Of a stretch of 64,000 nucleotides of DNA, positions 8,261 through 16,172 are shown piece by piece; within the stretch, counting starts at the first letter, position 1; each line of letters opens with the position of its first letter. Position numbers and translations under genes: made by a program. This DNA is from ZC4RG19 sp017577565 (GTDB lineage: Bacteria; Actinomycetota; Acidimicrobiia; Acidimicrobiales; VFJN01), in assembly GCA_047459075.1 (NCBI GenBank), contig VSCH01000012.1, forward strand, positions 10,861 to 74,860, read 5' to 3'. The notes beneath the pieces are model-generated. The model was not told the DNA's origin and searched no databases. It saw only the letters and a program-made list of their open reading frames with translations.

Positions 8261-8320
8261 CGGCGCCGGGCCTCGTCGGCACGATGAGCGGGCGGCGCCG
8301 CGCTGTAGGGTGCCGTGGCC

Positions 8321-8923
8321 ATGCTCGACCACGTCTTCACCGATGCCATCGGCGCCCTGCGCGACTCCCTGGAGCGGGCCTTCCTCGAACGCCAGGCGTT
8401 CGAGGAGCGCTTCCAGGTCGACGTGCTGCTGGGCGACGTGACGTGGGAGACCTCCTACGGCCTGCCGGGCGAGGGCCTGCCGCCCCGGGTGCAGGCCGAC
8501 CTGACCCTCGACTGGCCGACGTGGGCGCAGACCGCCTACCGGTCCTGGTACGTCGGCGAGCCGTTCAACGACCCGCCGCGCATCGAGATCGAGCTCGTCA
8601 TCCGGGTCCAGCGCCTGGCCGAGGCGCCCGACCCCAAGGTGGTGCTCGCCGTGCTGCCCGAGACCAGCGCCCCCATCGGCACGGAGCGACTCGAGCGGTC
8701 GGGGCCGACGATCGAGACCGTCTGCTCGGCCGACCTGGAGGAGCGCGAGTACGCCATCGAGGTGTCCTACGAGGGCAGCTACGAGCTCGACGAGGCCGCG
8801 CTCGAGGACGGCAGCATCCTCGACGACCACCTCAGCGCCATGGGCGGGTGGATCGCCTCGACGCTGGTGAAGCTCGGCGACCTGAGCCTGCCCTTCCTCC
8901 CGCCGGTCGACGAGGACCACTGA
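8321..8923 (+). CDS. conserved hypothetical protein, acidic
   Basis: I do not recognise this 200-residue acidic soluble protein. It opens with a helix (LDHVFTDAIGALRDSLERAF) and continues as alternating strands with many aromatic and acidic residues, including the PPRVQADLTLDWPTW segment and RIEIELVIRVQRL. There is no signal peptide or membrane segment. The ATG at 8321 was preferred over GTG 8315 because a TAGGGT box at 8306-8311 precedes it at near-leaderless spacing. Codon use matches the neighbours, and it is a stand-alone plus-strand gene. Confidence 0.75.
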   Translation: MLDHVFTDAIGALRDSLERAFLERQAFEERFQVDVLLGDVTWETSYGLPGEGLPPRVQADLTLDWPTWAQTAYRSWYVGEPFNDPPRIEIELVIRVQRLAEAPDPKVVLAVLPETSAPIGTERLERSGPTIETVCSADLEEREYAIEVSYEGSYELDEAALEDGSILDDHLSAMGGWIASTLVKLGDLSLPFLPPVDEDH

Positions 8924-8971
8924 CCCGGCGGACCGGCCGACGCGAGGCGTGAGGGTTCCACCACTCTCCGC

Positions 8972-9000
8972 TTGACCTTTTCCCGCCGCTGCGGAAACGT
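8972..9000 (+). promoter_or_regulatory. promoter of the secreted-protein operon
   Basis: TTGACC (8972-8977), a 17-base spacer and AAACGT (8995-9000). The -35 box is good and the -10 box is weak and buried in the palindrome described next. The transcript would run into the secreted protein gene starting at 9071 with a leader of about 65 bases. Confidence 0.4.
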
Positions 9001-9004
9001 TTCC
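8993..9004 (+). promoter_or_regulatory. perfect palindrome, LacI-family-like operator
   Basis: GGAAACGTTTCC is its own reverse complement and has the central CG and 'GAAACGTTTC' core typical of LacI-family operators. It covers the likely -10 box, so binding would block transcription of the downstream secreted protein. No LacI-type gene lies in the window. Confidence 0.6.
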
Positions 9005-9070
9005 CCGACACCTCCAGCTTCTCCCCCGCCGGGCCCGCCCGGTGCCCCCCTGTGTCGAGGAGGCCGTCGC

Positions 9071-10021
9071 ATGTCCAAGCGTCCCGCGCGCTGGCTCGCC
9101 GCCGTCCTGTGCGCGCTCGCCATCGGCGCCGCCGGCTCGTGCCACGTCCCGGAGAGCCACGTCACCCGCAGCTACTACATGGCCCGCAACAGCAAGGACG
9201 ACGCGGTGCTGCTCGGCTGCCGCAACGCCGACAAGACGGGCCGGATGACGCTGTTCTTCGGCGCCCCGACCTGGGCCCGGGGCGGCTACGGGGCCACGGC
9301 CTGGGGCGCCCCGGACATGCACCTGTGGGACATCCAGAACACGGTCATGGACTTCATCCGGGGCTACGCCTGGTGCCGCACCAACAGCAGCCACCGCATC
9401 CAGATCGGCATCGGCACCTCCAACAGCACCATCGACAGCCGATCCGTCGACTGGCTGCAGGGCCACGGGCGGGCCTGGGCCACCTCGGTGCGCAACGTCG
9501 CCGCCTGGGCCAACCGCTACTACCCCGGCGTCGCCCAGGTCTACGGCGCCTGGGACTTCGAGCCGTCGTGGTCGTCGTTCCAGAAGGCCGACGCGTGGAT
9601 GAACGGCTACGACGGCTACCCGGGCCGCCAGCCGCTGTTCATCAACGCCTCGGCCGACGGCTGCTCGACCAGCAACGCCAACAACTCGGCCTGCAACAAC
9701 GGCTGGACCCAGCAGCGGGTGTGGCACCTGGCCTGGGAGCACGACCCGTCGCTGCCGATCCCGCAGATCTACACGACGAGCGGCAACCAGGCCCGCCAGT
9801 GGCAGCTCATCGACCTGTGGGCGACCGTCAACCGGCGGGACGGCATCTACTTCTACGGGACGATGACCCAGTGGGGGGCCTGCCAGCAGGTCGGTGGGTG
9901 CCGGGGCACGGACAACACGCCCCACAACGGCCACGACCAGCTCCTCTGGTGGCTCAACAGCGACAGCCGAACGTCCCAGCCGAGCCTCCAGACCATGACC
10001 GACATGCACTGGAACTCGTGA
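9071..10021 (+). CDS. secreted cysteine-containing protein of unknown function
   Basis: A 316-residue protein with a basic N-terminus and an alanine-rich hydrophobic stretch ending AIGAAGSCHVP, a signal peptide with a possible but non-canonical lipobox. The mature part holds seven cysteines and many Trp/Tyr/Asn residues, for example WARGGYGATAWGAPDMHLWD, YGAWDFEPSW and DGIYFYGTMTQWGACQQ. Repeating strand-helix units and the conserved WDFEPSW suggest a barrel-type fold as in secreted glycoside hydrolases, but I recognise no family. ATG 9071 was chosen for the signal peptide. The next gene follows by 13 bases. The LacI-like palindrome hints at carbohydrate-linked control. Confidence 0.75.
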   Translation: MSKRPARWLAAVLCALAIGAAGSCHVPESHVTRSYYMARNSKDDAVLLGCRNADKTGRMTLFFGAPTWARGGYGATAWGAPDMHLWDIQNTVMDFIRGYAWCRTNSSHRIQIGIGTSNSTIDSRSVDWLQGHGRAWATSVRNVAAWANRYYPGVAQVYGAWDFEPSWSSFQKADAWMNGYDGYPGRQPLFINASADGCSTSNANNSACNNGWTQQRVWHLAWEHDPSLPIPQIYTTSGNQARQWQLIDLWATVNRRDGIYFYGTMTQWGACQQVGGCRGTDNTPHNGHDQLLWWLNSDSRTSQPSLQTMTDMHWNS

Positions 10022-10034
10022 TCGGAGCGGTGCC

Positions 10035-10697
10035 ATGAGCGACGAGCGCACCTCCACCACATCCGGCCGGCGCCGGCCCCGGGGCCGGGGCGCGGTCCTG
10101 TTCGCCGCCCTGGTGCTGTCCGCGGTCGCGGCGTCCGCCGCGGCCAGCGCGGCCCTGAGCCAGGAGGCCCCCGACCCGCTCGAGCAGCAGATGGAGGCCG
10201 AGATCGAGGCCATGGTCGACGCCGGGATCCCGCCCGACCACCCAAAGGTCGAGATGCTCGAGGAGGAGCTGGCCGAGCTCGAGGAGGCCGGGGACGCGGG
10301 CGCACCGGCCGAGCCCGGCGTCGACGTCGAGGCGATGATCGAGGAGGCCGAGGAGGCCGAGGCGCGGGAGGAGGCCGGGGTCGCGCCGGCCGAGCCGGCG
10401 TGGGACTCGGGCGAGGTGCTGTGCGAGGTCGTCCCCGGGATCCTCGGCCCCGACGAGATCGCCGGCGCCCGCTGCGCCAGCGTCCCCCAGCCCGACGGCA
10501 CCACCCGCTACGTCGCCGTCGCCCCCGACGGGACGGTGCGGACCGTCGCGTTCGGCCACGACGGCCAGGTGCGCCGGCTGGCCGACGTCGCCGTCGGCGC
10601 CCCGGTCGGGCCGGACGCCGCGCTGACGGCCACGGCGGAGGGCCACCTGGCGGTGGCGCCGCCCGGCCAGGCGCCGCGGACCGTCGACCTACCCTGA
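10035..10697 (+). CDS. exported or membrane-anchored acidic coiled-coil protein
   Basis: A 220-residue protein with a basic N-terminus and one hydrophobic segment (GAVLFAALVLSAVAASAAAS, about 19-38), then a glutamate-rich helical region (about 45-120), with MEAEIEAMVDAGIPPDHPKV and EMLEEELAELEEAG inside it, likely coiled coil. It ends in a small beta-rich domain with two cysteines (VLCEVVPG, GARCASVP) and YVAVAPDGTVR repeats. I do not recognise a family. It lies 13 bases after the secreted protein, with GGAG before the ATG, so the pair is probably one operon. The 3' end overlaps the convergent importer ATPase by nine bases. Confidence 0.75.
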   Translation: MSDERTSTTSGRRRPRGRGAVLFAALVLSAVAASAAASAALSQEAPDPLEQQMEAEIEAMVDAGIPPDHPKVEMLEEELAELEEAGDAGAPAEPGVDVEAMIEEAEEAEAREEAGVAPAEPAWDSGEVLCEVVPGILGPDEIAGARCASVPQPDGTTRYVAVAPDGTVRTVAFGHDGQVRRLADVAVGAPVGPDAALTATAEGHLAVAPPGQAPRTVDLP

Positions 10698-11489
10698 CCG
10701 GTCCGGGTCGCGGAGCAGGCGCCGGTCGAAGCCCCAGGGCAGCTCGAGCCGGTGGGCGGCGAGGAGGTCGTCGTCGGCCAGGACCTGGGCGATCGGGCCG
10801 TCGGCCACCAGCTCACCCCCGTCGAGCACCGCCGCCCGGGTGCACAGCTGGAGCGCCGCCACCAGGTCGTGGGTGACGACGACGAGCGTGACGTCCAGGC
10901 CCGCGACCAGCTCGACCAGCTCGCGCCGGGCGACCGGGTCGAGGTGCGAGGTCGGCTCGTCGAGCACGAGGACGTCGGGCTCCATGGCCAGCACCGTGGC
11001 CAGGGCGGCCCGGCGGGCCTCGCCGCCGCTCAGGTGGTGGGGCGGCCGGTCGGCGACACCGGTCAGGCCGACCGCGGCCAGCGCCGCCTCGACCCGCTCG
11101 TCCAGCTCGGCGCCCCGGAGGCCGAGGTTGGCCGGCCCGAAGGCCACGTCGTCGCGCACGGTGGGCATGAACAGCTGGTCGTCGGGGTCCTGGAACACGA
11201 CGCCCACCCGGCGGCGCACCTCCCGGAGGTGCGGCTCCTCGACCGGCAGGCCGACGACCTCGACGGTGCCGGCGGTGGGGCGGAGCACGCCGTTGAGGTG
11301 CAGCACGAGGGTCGTCTTGCCGGCGCCGTTCGGCCCGAGCACCGCCAGCCGCTCACCGGGGGCGACGTCGAGGTCGATGCCCCGCAGCACCGGCCGGGCC
11401 CCGGGGTAGGCGAAGGTGACGCCCCGCAGGCGCAGCGCCGGCGCCCCACCGGCCACCCCGTCCGCCGCCGTCGGCGCGGTCGCCGTCAC
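10689..11489 (-). CDS. cbiO: energy-coupling ABC ATPase of a nickel/cobalt importer (CbiO/NikO)
   Basis: A 266-residue ABC ATPase driving an ECF-type metal importer at the cytoplasmic membrane. Walker A is LGPNGAGKTTL, Q-loop FQDPDDQLF (typical for CbiO/EcfA), signature HLSGGEARR, Walker B VLVLDEPTSHLD and the switch VVTHD. The GTG start overlaps the stop of the CbiQ gene (GTGA), which settles the start. It is the last gene of the importer operon. The Nur-like box upstream of the first gene argues for nickel rather than cobalt. Confidence 0.93.
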   Translation of the reverse strand: MTATAPTAADGVAGGAPALRLRGVTFAYPGARPVLRGIDLDVAPGERLAVLGPNGAGKTTLVLHLNGVLRPTAGTVEVVGLPVEEPHLREVRRRVGVVFQDPDDQLFMPTVRDDVAFGPANLGLRGAELDERVEAALAAVGLTGVADRPPHHLSGGEARRAALATVLAMEPDVLVLDEPTSHLDPVARRELVELVAGLDVTLVVVTHDLVAALQLCTRAAVLDGGELVADGPIAQVLADDDLLAAHRLELPWGFDRRLLRDPDRSG

Positions 11490-12259
11490 GGCCCCCACCC
11501 GACGAGCGCGGCGGCGACGACGAGCGCGGCCACGGCCGGCACGGCCAGCGCGGCCGCCCACGCCGCCGGTCCGACGGGGGCCTCGGGGCGCCAGGCCGGC
11601 AGCCGCCCGTCCCAGCCCCGGGACACCATGGCCAGGTGCACCCGCTCGCCCCGCTCGTAGGTGCGCACGAAGAGCGTGCCCGCGGTGGCGGCGACGGCCC
11701 GGGCCTGCCAGATCCAGCGGGGGTCGTGCGCCCGGCTGATCCTGGCCACCTGGAGGCGGCGCATCTCGCCGGCGACGACCTCCAGGTAGCGCAGCATCGA
11801 CCCGGCGACGGCGGTGAAGGCCGGCGGGGCGCCCAGCCGCTCGACGCCCCGCAGCAGGTCGGGGACGGGCGTGGTGGCGACGAGGACGAGCGCGGCGGCG
11901 AGGCCGAGCACGCCCTTGGCCACGACGTTCCACGCCGCCCACAGCCCGTCCACCGACAGGGCGACCCCGAGCACCTCGACCCGGGGGCCGCGGGCGACGA
12001 ACGGCAGCGCCAGCGCGAAGGCGACGAACGGCAGCTCGACGGCCAGGCGGGGCAGCACCGCCCGCAGGGGCACCCGCCCGAGCCGGCCGACGGCCACCAC
12101 CAGCGCGGCGTGGACGCCGAAGGCCCACACCGCCCGGCGGGGCGTGCAGACGACGGCCACGACGAACAGCAGGGTGGCCAGGACCTTGACGTGCGGGGCG
12201 AGCCCGTGGACGGGGCTGGGCCCCGGGACCTGGAGGGGCCGCAGCCGCCCGGCGCTCAT
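11486..12259 (-). CDS. cbiQ: importer transmembrane protein CbiQ/NikQ (EcfT)
   Basis: A 257-residue EcfT-type membrane protein that couples the ATPase to the substrate-binding M unit. Hydrophobic segments lie near 25-45, 50-65, 75-95, 105-135 and at the C-terminus. The two coupling helices carry the Ala-Arg-x type motifs, visible as RRLQVARISRAHD and VHLAMVSRGWDG. ATG 12259 overlaps the stop of the PDGLE gene (ATGA). Length and position fit the family. Confidence 0.92.
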   Translation of the reverse strand: MSAGRLRPLQVPGPSPVHGLAPHVKVLATLLFVVAVVCTPRRAVWAFGVHAALVVAVGRLGRVPLRAVLPRLAVELPFVAFALALPFVARGPRVEVLGVALSVDGLWAAWNVVAKGVLGLAAALVLVATTPVPDLLRGVERLGAPPAFTAVAGSMLRYLEVVAGEMRRLQVARISRAHDPRWIWQARAVAATAGTLFVRTYERGERVHLAMVSRGWDGRLPAWRPEAPVGPAAWAAALAVPAVAALVVAAALVGWGP

Positions 12260-12573
12260 GGCGCCCCGGTCGCGCCCCGTCCCCGCCGCCGCACGAGCCG
12301 GAAGACCACGGCGCCGACCGCGAGGGTGACGAGCACGCCGGCCACGCCGGCCAGGCCGCCCGACAGCCGCTCGTCGTCGACGCCCTCGACGCCGTAGCCG
12401 GCGAGGGGGCTGTCGTCCAGCAGGTGGTCCTCGGCCCGGTCGACGAAGCCGTGGTCCTCGGCGACCCGCTCGAGCCCGTCGGGGCTGGTCGACGCGTACC
12501 AGCTGACGACGCCGGCCAGCAGCAGCGCGAGGGCGACGGCCGCCGCCCAGAACCCGCGCCCGCGCCGGGTCAC
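12256..12573 (-). CDS. PDGLE-domain small subunit (CbiN/NikN-like)
   Basis: A 105-residue membrane protein with two hydrophobic segments (about 8-25 and 78-95) flanking an outside loop. The loop starts S-P-D-G-L-E-R-V-A-E-D-H-G-F, the PDGLE motif that defines the small subunit in nickel and cobalt ECF systems. GTGA overlaps join it to both neighbours (stop of CbiM at 12570, start of CbiQ at 12259), so the four genes are tightly coupled. Confidence 0.9.
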   Translation of the reverse strand: MTRRGRGFWAAAVALALLLAGVVSWYASTSPDGLERVAEDHGFVDRAEDHLLDDSPLAGYGVEGVDDERLSGGLAGVAGVLVTLAVGAVVFRLVRRRGRGATGAP

Positions 12574-13262
12574 CCCGGCACCTCCTCGGCGCCCACCCCC
12601 GGCGCCGGCGGGTGCGGCGCGCCGGGGCCGTCGCGCACGAGGTCGGGCCGGGCCCGGAGCACGGCGCCGACGACCAGCGCGGTGAGGACGCCCTCGCCGA
12701 CGCCGATGAGCACGTGGGTGCCGACCATGGCGGCGAGCACGCGCCCGAGGTCGACGTCCGCGGTGCCGCCCACGGCGAACTCGAGGACGAAGGCGGCGGC
12801 CGCCAGCGGCACCGAGGCGAACGCCGCCAGCCCGGCGGCCAGCTCGACGCCGGCGGCACGGTCGGGCAGCACCGCCCGGAGCGCCCGGTACACCAGCCAG
12901 CCGCCGAGGCAGCCCACCACCGCCAGGTTGACCACGTTGAGGCCGAGCGCGGTCAGGCCGCCGTCGGCGAACAGGAGCGCCTGCACCGCGAGCACGACCG
13001 TGATGCACACCACCCCCGCCCACGGCCCGACCAGCACGGCCGCCAGCACGCCGCCGAGCAGGTGGCCGCTCGTGCCCGCGGCGACCGGGAAGTTGAGCAT
13101 CTGCGCCGCGAAGATGAAGGCTGCGGTGACCGCGGCCAGCGGCACCTGCCGCTCGCCCAGCTGCTCGCCGCACCGCCGGGCGGCGACGGCGACCGACCCG
13201 GCCGCCACGACGCCGGCGACGGCGGAGGTCGGGGCGTCGACGAAGCCGTCGGGGATGTGCAT
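12570..13262 (-). CDS. cbiM: substrate-binding membrane subunit CbiM/NikM
   Basis: A 230-residue S-component. The N-terminus M-H-I-P-D-G-F is diagnostic: the amino group and His2 form part of the metal site. Further typical segments are QMLNFPVAAGTSGHLLGG (with a second metal-site histidine) and GTHVLIGVGEGVLTA. It is the first gene of the four-gene importer operon. Its promoter overlaps a Nur-like box, which points to Ni2+ as the substrate. No nickel enzyme is in the window to confirm this. Confidence 0.94.
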   Translation of the reverse strand: MHIPDGFVDAPTSAVAGVVAAGSVAVAARRCGEQLGERQVPLAAVTAAFIFAAQMLNFPVAAGTSGHLLGGVLAAVLVGPWAGVVCITVVLAVQALLFADGGLTALGLNVVNLAVVGCLGGWLVYRALRAVLPDRAAGVELAAGLAAFASVPLAAAAFVLEFAVGGTADVDLGRVLAAMVGTHVLIGVGEGVLTALVVGAVLRARPDLVRDGPGAPHPPAPGVGAEEVPG

Positions 13263-13270
13263 CGGGGCGA

Positions 13271-13299
13271 ACGTTACTGCAATACAGTTGCATCAGGAA
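13271..13299 (-). promoter_or_regulatory. promoter of the metal importer operon
   Basis: On the minus strand TTCCTG (13299-13294), 17 bases, TAACGT (13276-13271). The -10 box ends 8 bases before the CbiM ATG, close to leaderless spacing. The Nur-like box fills the spacer. Confidence 0.5.
13278..13292 (+). promoter_or_regulatory. Nur-type operator
   Basis: TGCAA-TACAG-TTGCA, an inverted repeat with a five-base spacer. It equals the TGCaa-N5-ttGCA pattern reported for the nickel-dependent Fur-family regulator Nur of Streptomyces. It sits between the divergent importer operon and the Fur-family gene, so one site can control both. Confidence 0.75.
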
Positions 13300-13316
13300 C
13301 CGAGGTGCAAGAACCG

Positions 13317-13793
13317 ATGACCCACGTCAGCCCGCCCGGCCCCCGGCCCGCACCCGAGGAGGTCGAGGCCGAAGTCGAGGCCATCCTCGCCGGCATCCGG
13401 GCCGACGGCGGCCGCGTCACGGCCGGGCGCCGGGCCATCGTCCGCTCCCTGCTCACGGCCGAGGACCACCACGTCACGGCCGACGACCTGGCCGCCCGGG
13501 TCCAGGCCGAGCACCCCGACATCCACCGCTCGACCGTCTACCGGACCCTCGACGCCCTGGAGGAGATGGGCGTCATCGACCGCATCACGCTGGGCTCGCG
13601 GGGCGCCGTCTACCACCTCGCCGACCACGCCCACCACCACCTCGTGTGCGGCCGCTGCGGCGCGGTGGAGGAGATCCCGGCCGAGCTGCTGGCGCCCGTG
13701 CTCGAGGCCCTGGCCGACCGCACGGCCTTCGCCCTCGACCGGCCCCGGGTCGCGATCACCGGCCTGTGCCCCGCCTGCCGGGCAGCGGGCTGA
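13317..13793 (+). CDS. nur: Fur-family metalloregulator, probably Nur (nickel)
   Basis: A 158-residue Fur-family repressor. The winged helix includes VTADDLAARVQAEHPDIHRS and TVYRTLDALEEMGVI. The dimer/metal domain has HLADHAHHHLVCGRCG and CPAC, giving the histidine cluster and two Cys-x2-Cys pairs. Fur relatives respond to Fe, Zn, Mn or Ni. Nickel is inferred from the Nur-like operator and the divergent CbiM/PDGLE/CbiQ/CbiO importer; Zur is the main alternative. ATG 13317 gives the standard length. Confidence 0.8.
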   Translation: MTHVSPPGPRPAPEEVEAEVEAILAGIRADGGRVTAGRRAIVRSLLTAEDHHVTADDLAARVQAEHPDIHRSTVYRTLDALEEMGVIDRITLGSRGAVYHLADHAHHHLVCGRCGAVEEIPAELLAPVLEALADRTAFALDRPRVAITGLCPACRAAG

Positions 13794-13801
13794 GCCGGCC
13801 C

Positions 13802-14743
13802 GTGGCCCCCGCCACCCCCACCTCGCGCGTCGACCCGCGGCTGCTCGTGCTCGCCGGTGCGACCCTCTGGGGCACGACCGGCACGGCCCGGGCCCTGGGG
13901 CCCGACGACGCGTCGCCCACCGCCGTCGGGGCGGTGCGGCTCGTCATCGGCGCCGCCTGCCTCGTGCTGCTGGCCCGGGCCGGGCGCCTCCCGGCCTCGC
14001 CGCCGGCCCGGCCGGGCGGGGGCGCCCGGCCCGGCTCGGCGCTGCCGATCGCCGTGGCCGCCGTGGCCATGGCCGCCTACCAGCCGCTGTTCTTCGGGGG
14101 CGTGGCCCGCACCGGCGTCGCCGTCGGCACCGTCGTCGGCATCGGCAGCTCGCCGATCTTCGCCGGCCTGCTCGGCATGGCCGTGCGGGGCGAGCGCCCC
14201 GGCCGGCGCTGGGTGGCGGCCACCGCCCTCGCGGTCGCCGGCACGACCCTGCTCGTCGGCAGCGGGGGGTCGGACGTCGACCCGCTGGGCATCGGCCTCG
14301 CCCTCGGCGCGGGCGGCGCCTACGCCCTCTACGTGCTGGCCTCCAAGATCGCCCTCGACCGGGGCTGGGCCTCCGACGCCCTGACCGTCCGGGTCTTCGC
14401 CCTGGCGGGCGCGCTGCTCGTCCCCGTGGCGCTGGTGGCCGGCGTCGGCCCCCTCGGGTCGGTGCGGGGCGTGCTCGTGGTCCTCCACCTCGGGGTCGTG
14501 ACCGTGGCGGTGGCCTACGTCCTGTTCGGCCGGGGCCTCGCCGGCGTCGGCGTCGGCGCCGCGGGCACGCTGACCCTGGCCGAGCCCGCCACCGCCGCCC
14601 TCCTCGGCGTCGCCGTCGTGGGCGAGCGCCTCAGCGGGTCGACGGTCGCCGGCGTCGCCCTGATCGCCGCCGGCCTGCTGCTGCTCGTGGCCCGCCACGC
14701 GCCCGAGCAGGTCCCGTCGGGCGACGGACGCCACGCTGCGTAG
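13802..14743 (+). CDS. EamA/DMT-family transporter
   Basis: A 313-residue inner-membrane protein with about ten hydrophobic segments in two EamA halves: LLVLAGATLWGTTGTARAL opens the first, and GIGLALGAGGAYALYVLASK opens the second. The end (GERLSGSTVAGVALIAAGLLLL) is typical for small-molecule or amino-acid exporters of this superfamily. The substrate is unknown. GTG 13802 lies 8 bases after the nur stop, so it may be read from the same transcript. Confidence 0.9.
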   Translation: MAPATPTSRVDPRLLVLAGATLWGTTGTARALGPDDASPTAVGAVRLVIGAACLVLLARAGRLPASPPARPGGGARPGSALPIAVAAVAMAAYQPLFFGGVARTGVAVGTVVGIGSSPIFAGLLGMAVRGERPGRRWVAATALAVAGTTLLVGSGGSDVDPLGIGLALGAGGAYALYVLASKIALDRGWASDALTVRVFALAGALLVPVALVAGVGPLGSVRGVLVVLHLGVVTVAVAYVLFGRGLAGVGVGAAGTLTLAEPATAALLGVAVVGERLSGSTVAGVALIAAGLLLLVARHAPEQVPSGDGRHAA

Positions 14744-14746
14744 CCT
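14741..14746 (+). promoter_or_regulatory. leaderless -10 box for the F420-type PPOX gene
   Basis: TAGCCT ends six bases before the ATG at 14753. It overlaps the 3' end of the transporter gene. No ribosome-binding site is present. Confidence 0.55.
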
Positions 14747-14752
14747 GGAGCC

Positions 14753-15139
14753 ATGCTCGACGAGAAGATCCGCAGGCTCGCCACCGAGGGGCGCAACTTC
14801 GCCGCCCTCTCGACGATCATGCCCGACGGCACCCCCCAGACGACCCCGGTCTGGGTCGACGCCGACGAGGAGCACCTGCTCGTCAACACCGAGGTGCACC
14901 GGCAGAAGTACCGCAACGTCCGGCGCGACCCCCGGGTGACGGTGTGCATCTGGGACGCCGAGCAGCCCTACCTCTACGGCGAGGTGCGGGGCGAGGTCGT
15001 CGAGACCGTCACCGGCCCCGAGGCCCGCAACCACATCGACGAGCTGTCGCGCCGCTACACCGGGCAGGACTACGCCAACCCGATCCAGTCGGAGCGGGTG
15101 ATCCTGAAGATCGCGCCCCGGCGGCAGTACGCCCGCTGA
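14753..15139 (+). CDS. PPOX-class F420-dependent oxidoreductase
   Basis: A 128-residue split-barrel flavin/F420-binding protein. Key segments are RNFAALSTIMPDGTPQTTPV at the start, the strand HLLVNTEVHRQKYRNVRRDP (lysine and arginines that grip the cofactor phosphate), and VTVCIWDAEQPY. Actinobacterial members of this branch use F420 rather than FMN; that cofactor is inferred from family. The substrate is unknown. Only three bases separate its stop from the convergent kinase gene. Confidence 0.9.
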   Translation: MLDEKIRRLATEGRNFAALSTIMPDGTPQTTPVWVDADEEHLLVNTEVHRQKYRNVRRDPRVTVCIWDAEQPYLYGEVRGEVVETVTGPEARNHIDELSRRYTGQDYANPIQSERVILKIAPRRQYAR

Positions 15140-15142
15140 GGC

Positions 15143-16123
15143 TCAGGTCACCAGCGACGACAGCGGCACCTGGGGGCGGGCCCCGATGTGGCTGATGACC
15201 TCGGCGGCCGCCAGGGCGCCGAGCCGGCCGCACTCGGGCAGCGGCCGCCCCTGCGTGTAGCCGTAGAGGAAGCCGGCGGCGTAGAGGTCGCCCGCCCCGG
15301 TGGTGTCGACGACCTCGGTCGGGTGGGCCGGGATCTCCCACGTGTTCGGGCCGGCGACGACCACCGAGCCCTTCTCGGACATGGTGATGCAGGCCACCGA
15401 CACCTCGGCCCGGGCCCGCTCGACGGCGGCGCCCACCTCGTCGCAGCCCCACAGCGCGCAGGCCTCGGCCTCGTTGGCGAACAGGATGTCGACCCGGTCG
15501 CGCACGAGCGGCAGGAACTCGTCCCGGTGGCGCTCGACGCAGAACAGGTCGGAGAGCGTCAGCGCCACCTTGCGCCCGGCGTCGTGGGCGTGGCCGGAGG
15601 CGAACCAGTAGGCCTCCATGGACTCGGGCCGGTCGAACAGGTAGCCCTCGAGGAACGTCACCTGCGCCGAGCGGACGAGCTCCGGGTCGACGTCGTCGGG
15701 CCCGAAGAACGCCGACGCGCCGAGGCACGTGTTCATCGTGCGGTGGGCGTCGGGCGTCACCACGATGAGGCAGCGCCCGGTGGGCGGCCCCTCGGTGGCG
15801 GGCTTGTTCTCGAACAGCACGCCCTGGGCCCGCAGGTCGTGCGCGAACACGGCGCCGAGCTGGTCGTCGAACACCCGGCCCATGTAGGCCGCCCGGCCGC
15901 CGAAGCTCGCGACCCCGGCGATCGTGTTGGCGGCCGATCCGCCGGACAGCTCGATGCCCGGCCCCATGGCGGCGTACAGCTCCTCGGCCCGGGCGTCGTC
16001 GACGAGCGTCATGGCGCTCTTGACCAGCCCGTGCTCCTCGATGAACTCGTCGGTCTCGTGCGAGATGACGTCGACGAGCGCGTTGCCGATGCCGACCACG
16101 TCGAGGGTGGCGTCTGCGGTCAC
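15143..16123 (-). CDS. PfkB-family carbohydrate/adenosine kinase
   Basis: A 326-residue sugar/nucleoside kinase. N-terminal GIGNALVDVIS and GGSAANTIAGVASFGG are the substrate-binding signatures, and the C-terminal EVVDTTGAGDLYAAGFLYGY holds the anion hole and catalytic Asp. The GSAANT pattern resembles adenosine kinase-like members often found in Actinobacteria and Proteobacteria, so adenosine is a reasonable but unproven substrate. The GTG at 16123 was chosen because TAGCCT (16136-16131) precedes it at leaderless spacing. It is divergent from the aminopeptidase gene. Confidence 0.9.
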   Translation of the reverse strand: MTADATLDVVGIGNALVDVISHETDEFIEEHGLVKSAMTLVDDARAEELYAAMGPGIELSGGSAANTIAGVASFGGRAAYMGRVFDDQLGAVFAHDLRAQGVLFENKPATEGPPTGRCLIVVTPDAHRTMNTCLGASAFFGPDDVDPELVRSAQVTFLEGYLFDRPESMEAYWFASGHAHDAGRKVALTLSDLFCVERHRDEFLPLVRDRVDILFANEAEACALWGCDEVGAAVERARAEVSVACITMSEKGSVVVAGPNTWEIPAHPTEVVDTTGAGDLYAAGFLYGYTQGRPLPECGRLGALAAAEVISHIGARPQVPLSSLVT

Positions 16124-16130
16124 CCGGGCG

Positions 16131-16136
16131 AGGCTA
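16131..16136 (-). promoter_or_regulatory. leaderless -10 box for the PfkB kinase
   Basis: TAGCCT on the minus strand, ending seven bases before the GTG at 16123. It is paired with an opposing -10 box 23 bases away in the 49-base divergent region. Confidence 0.5.
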
Positions 16137-16159
16137 CCCCAGCCGCCACCGGCGCTCGC

Positions 16160-16165
16160 TACGGT
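16160..16165 (+). promoter_or_regulatory. leaderless -10 box for the M1 aminopeptidase
   Basis: TACGGT ends seven bases before the GTG at 16173 and favours this start over the in-frame GTG at 16164, which lies inside the box. Confidence 0.5.
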
Positions 16166-16172
16166 GCAGCCC

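Noticed and set aside
7070..10504. 1144-codon minus-strand frame
   Set aside because: Runs across the peptidase, queuosine-salvage, hypothetical and secreted-protein genes; composition is high-GC noise with no domain.
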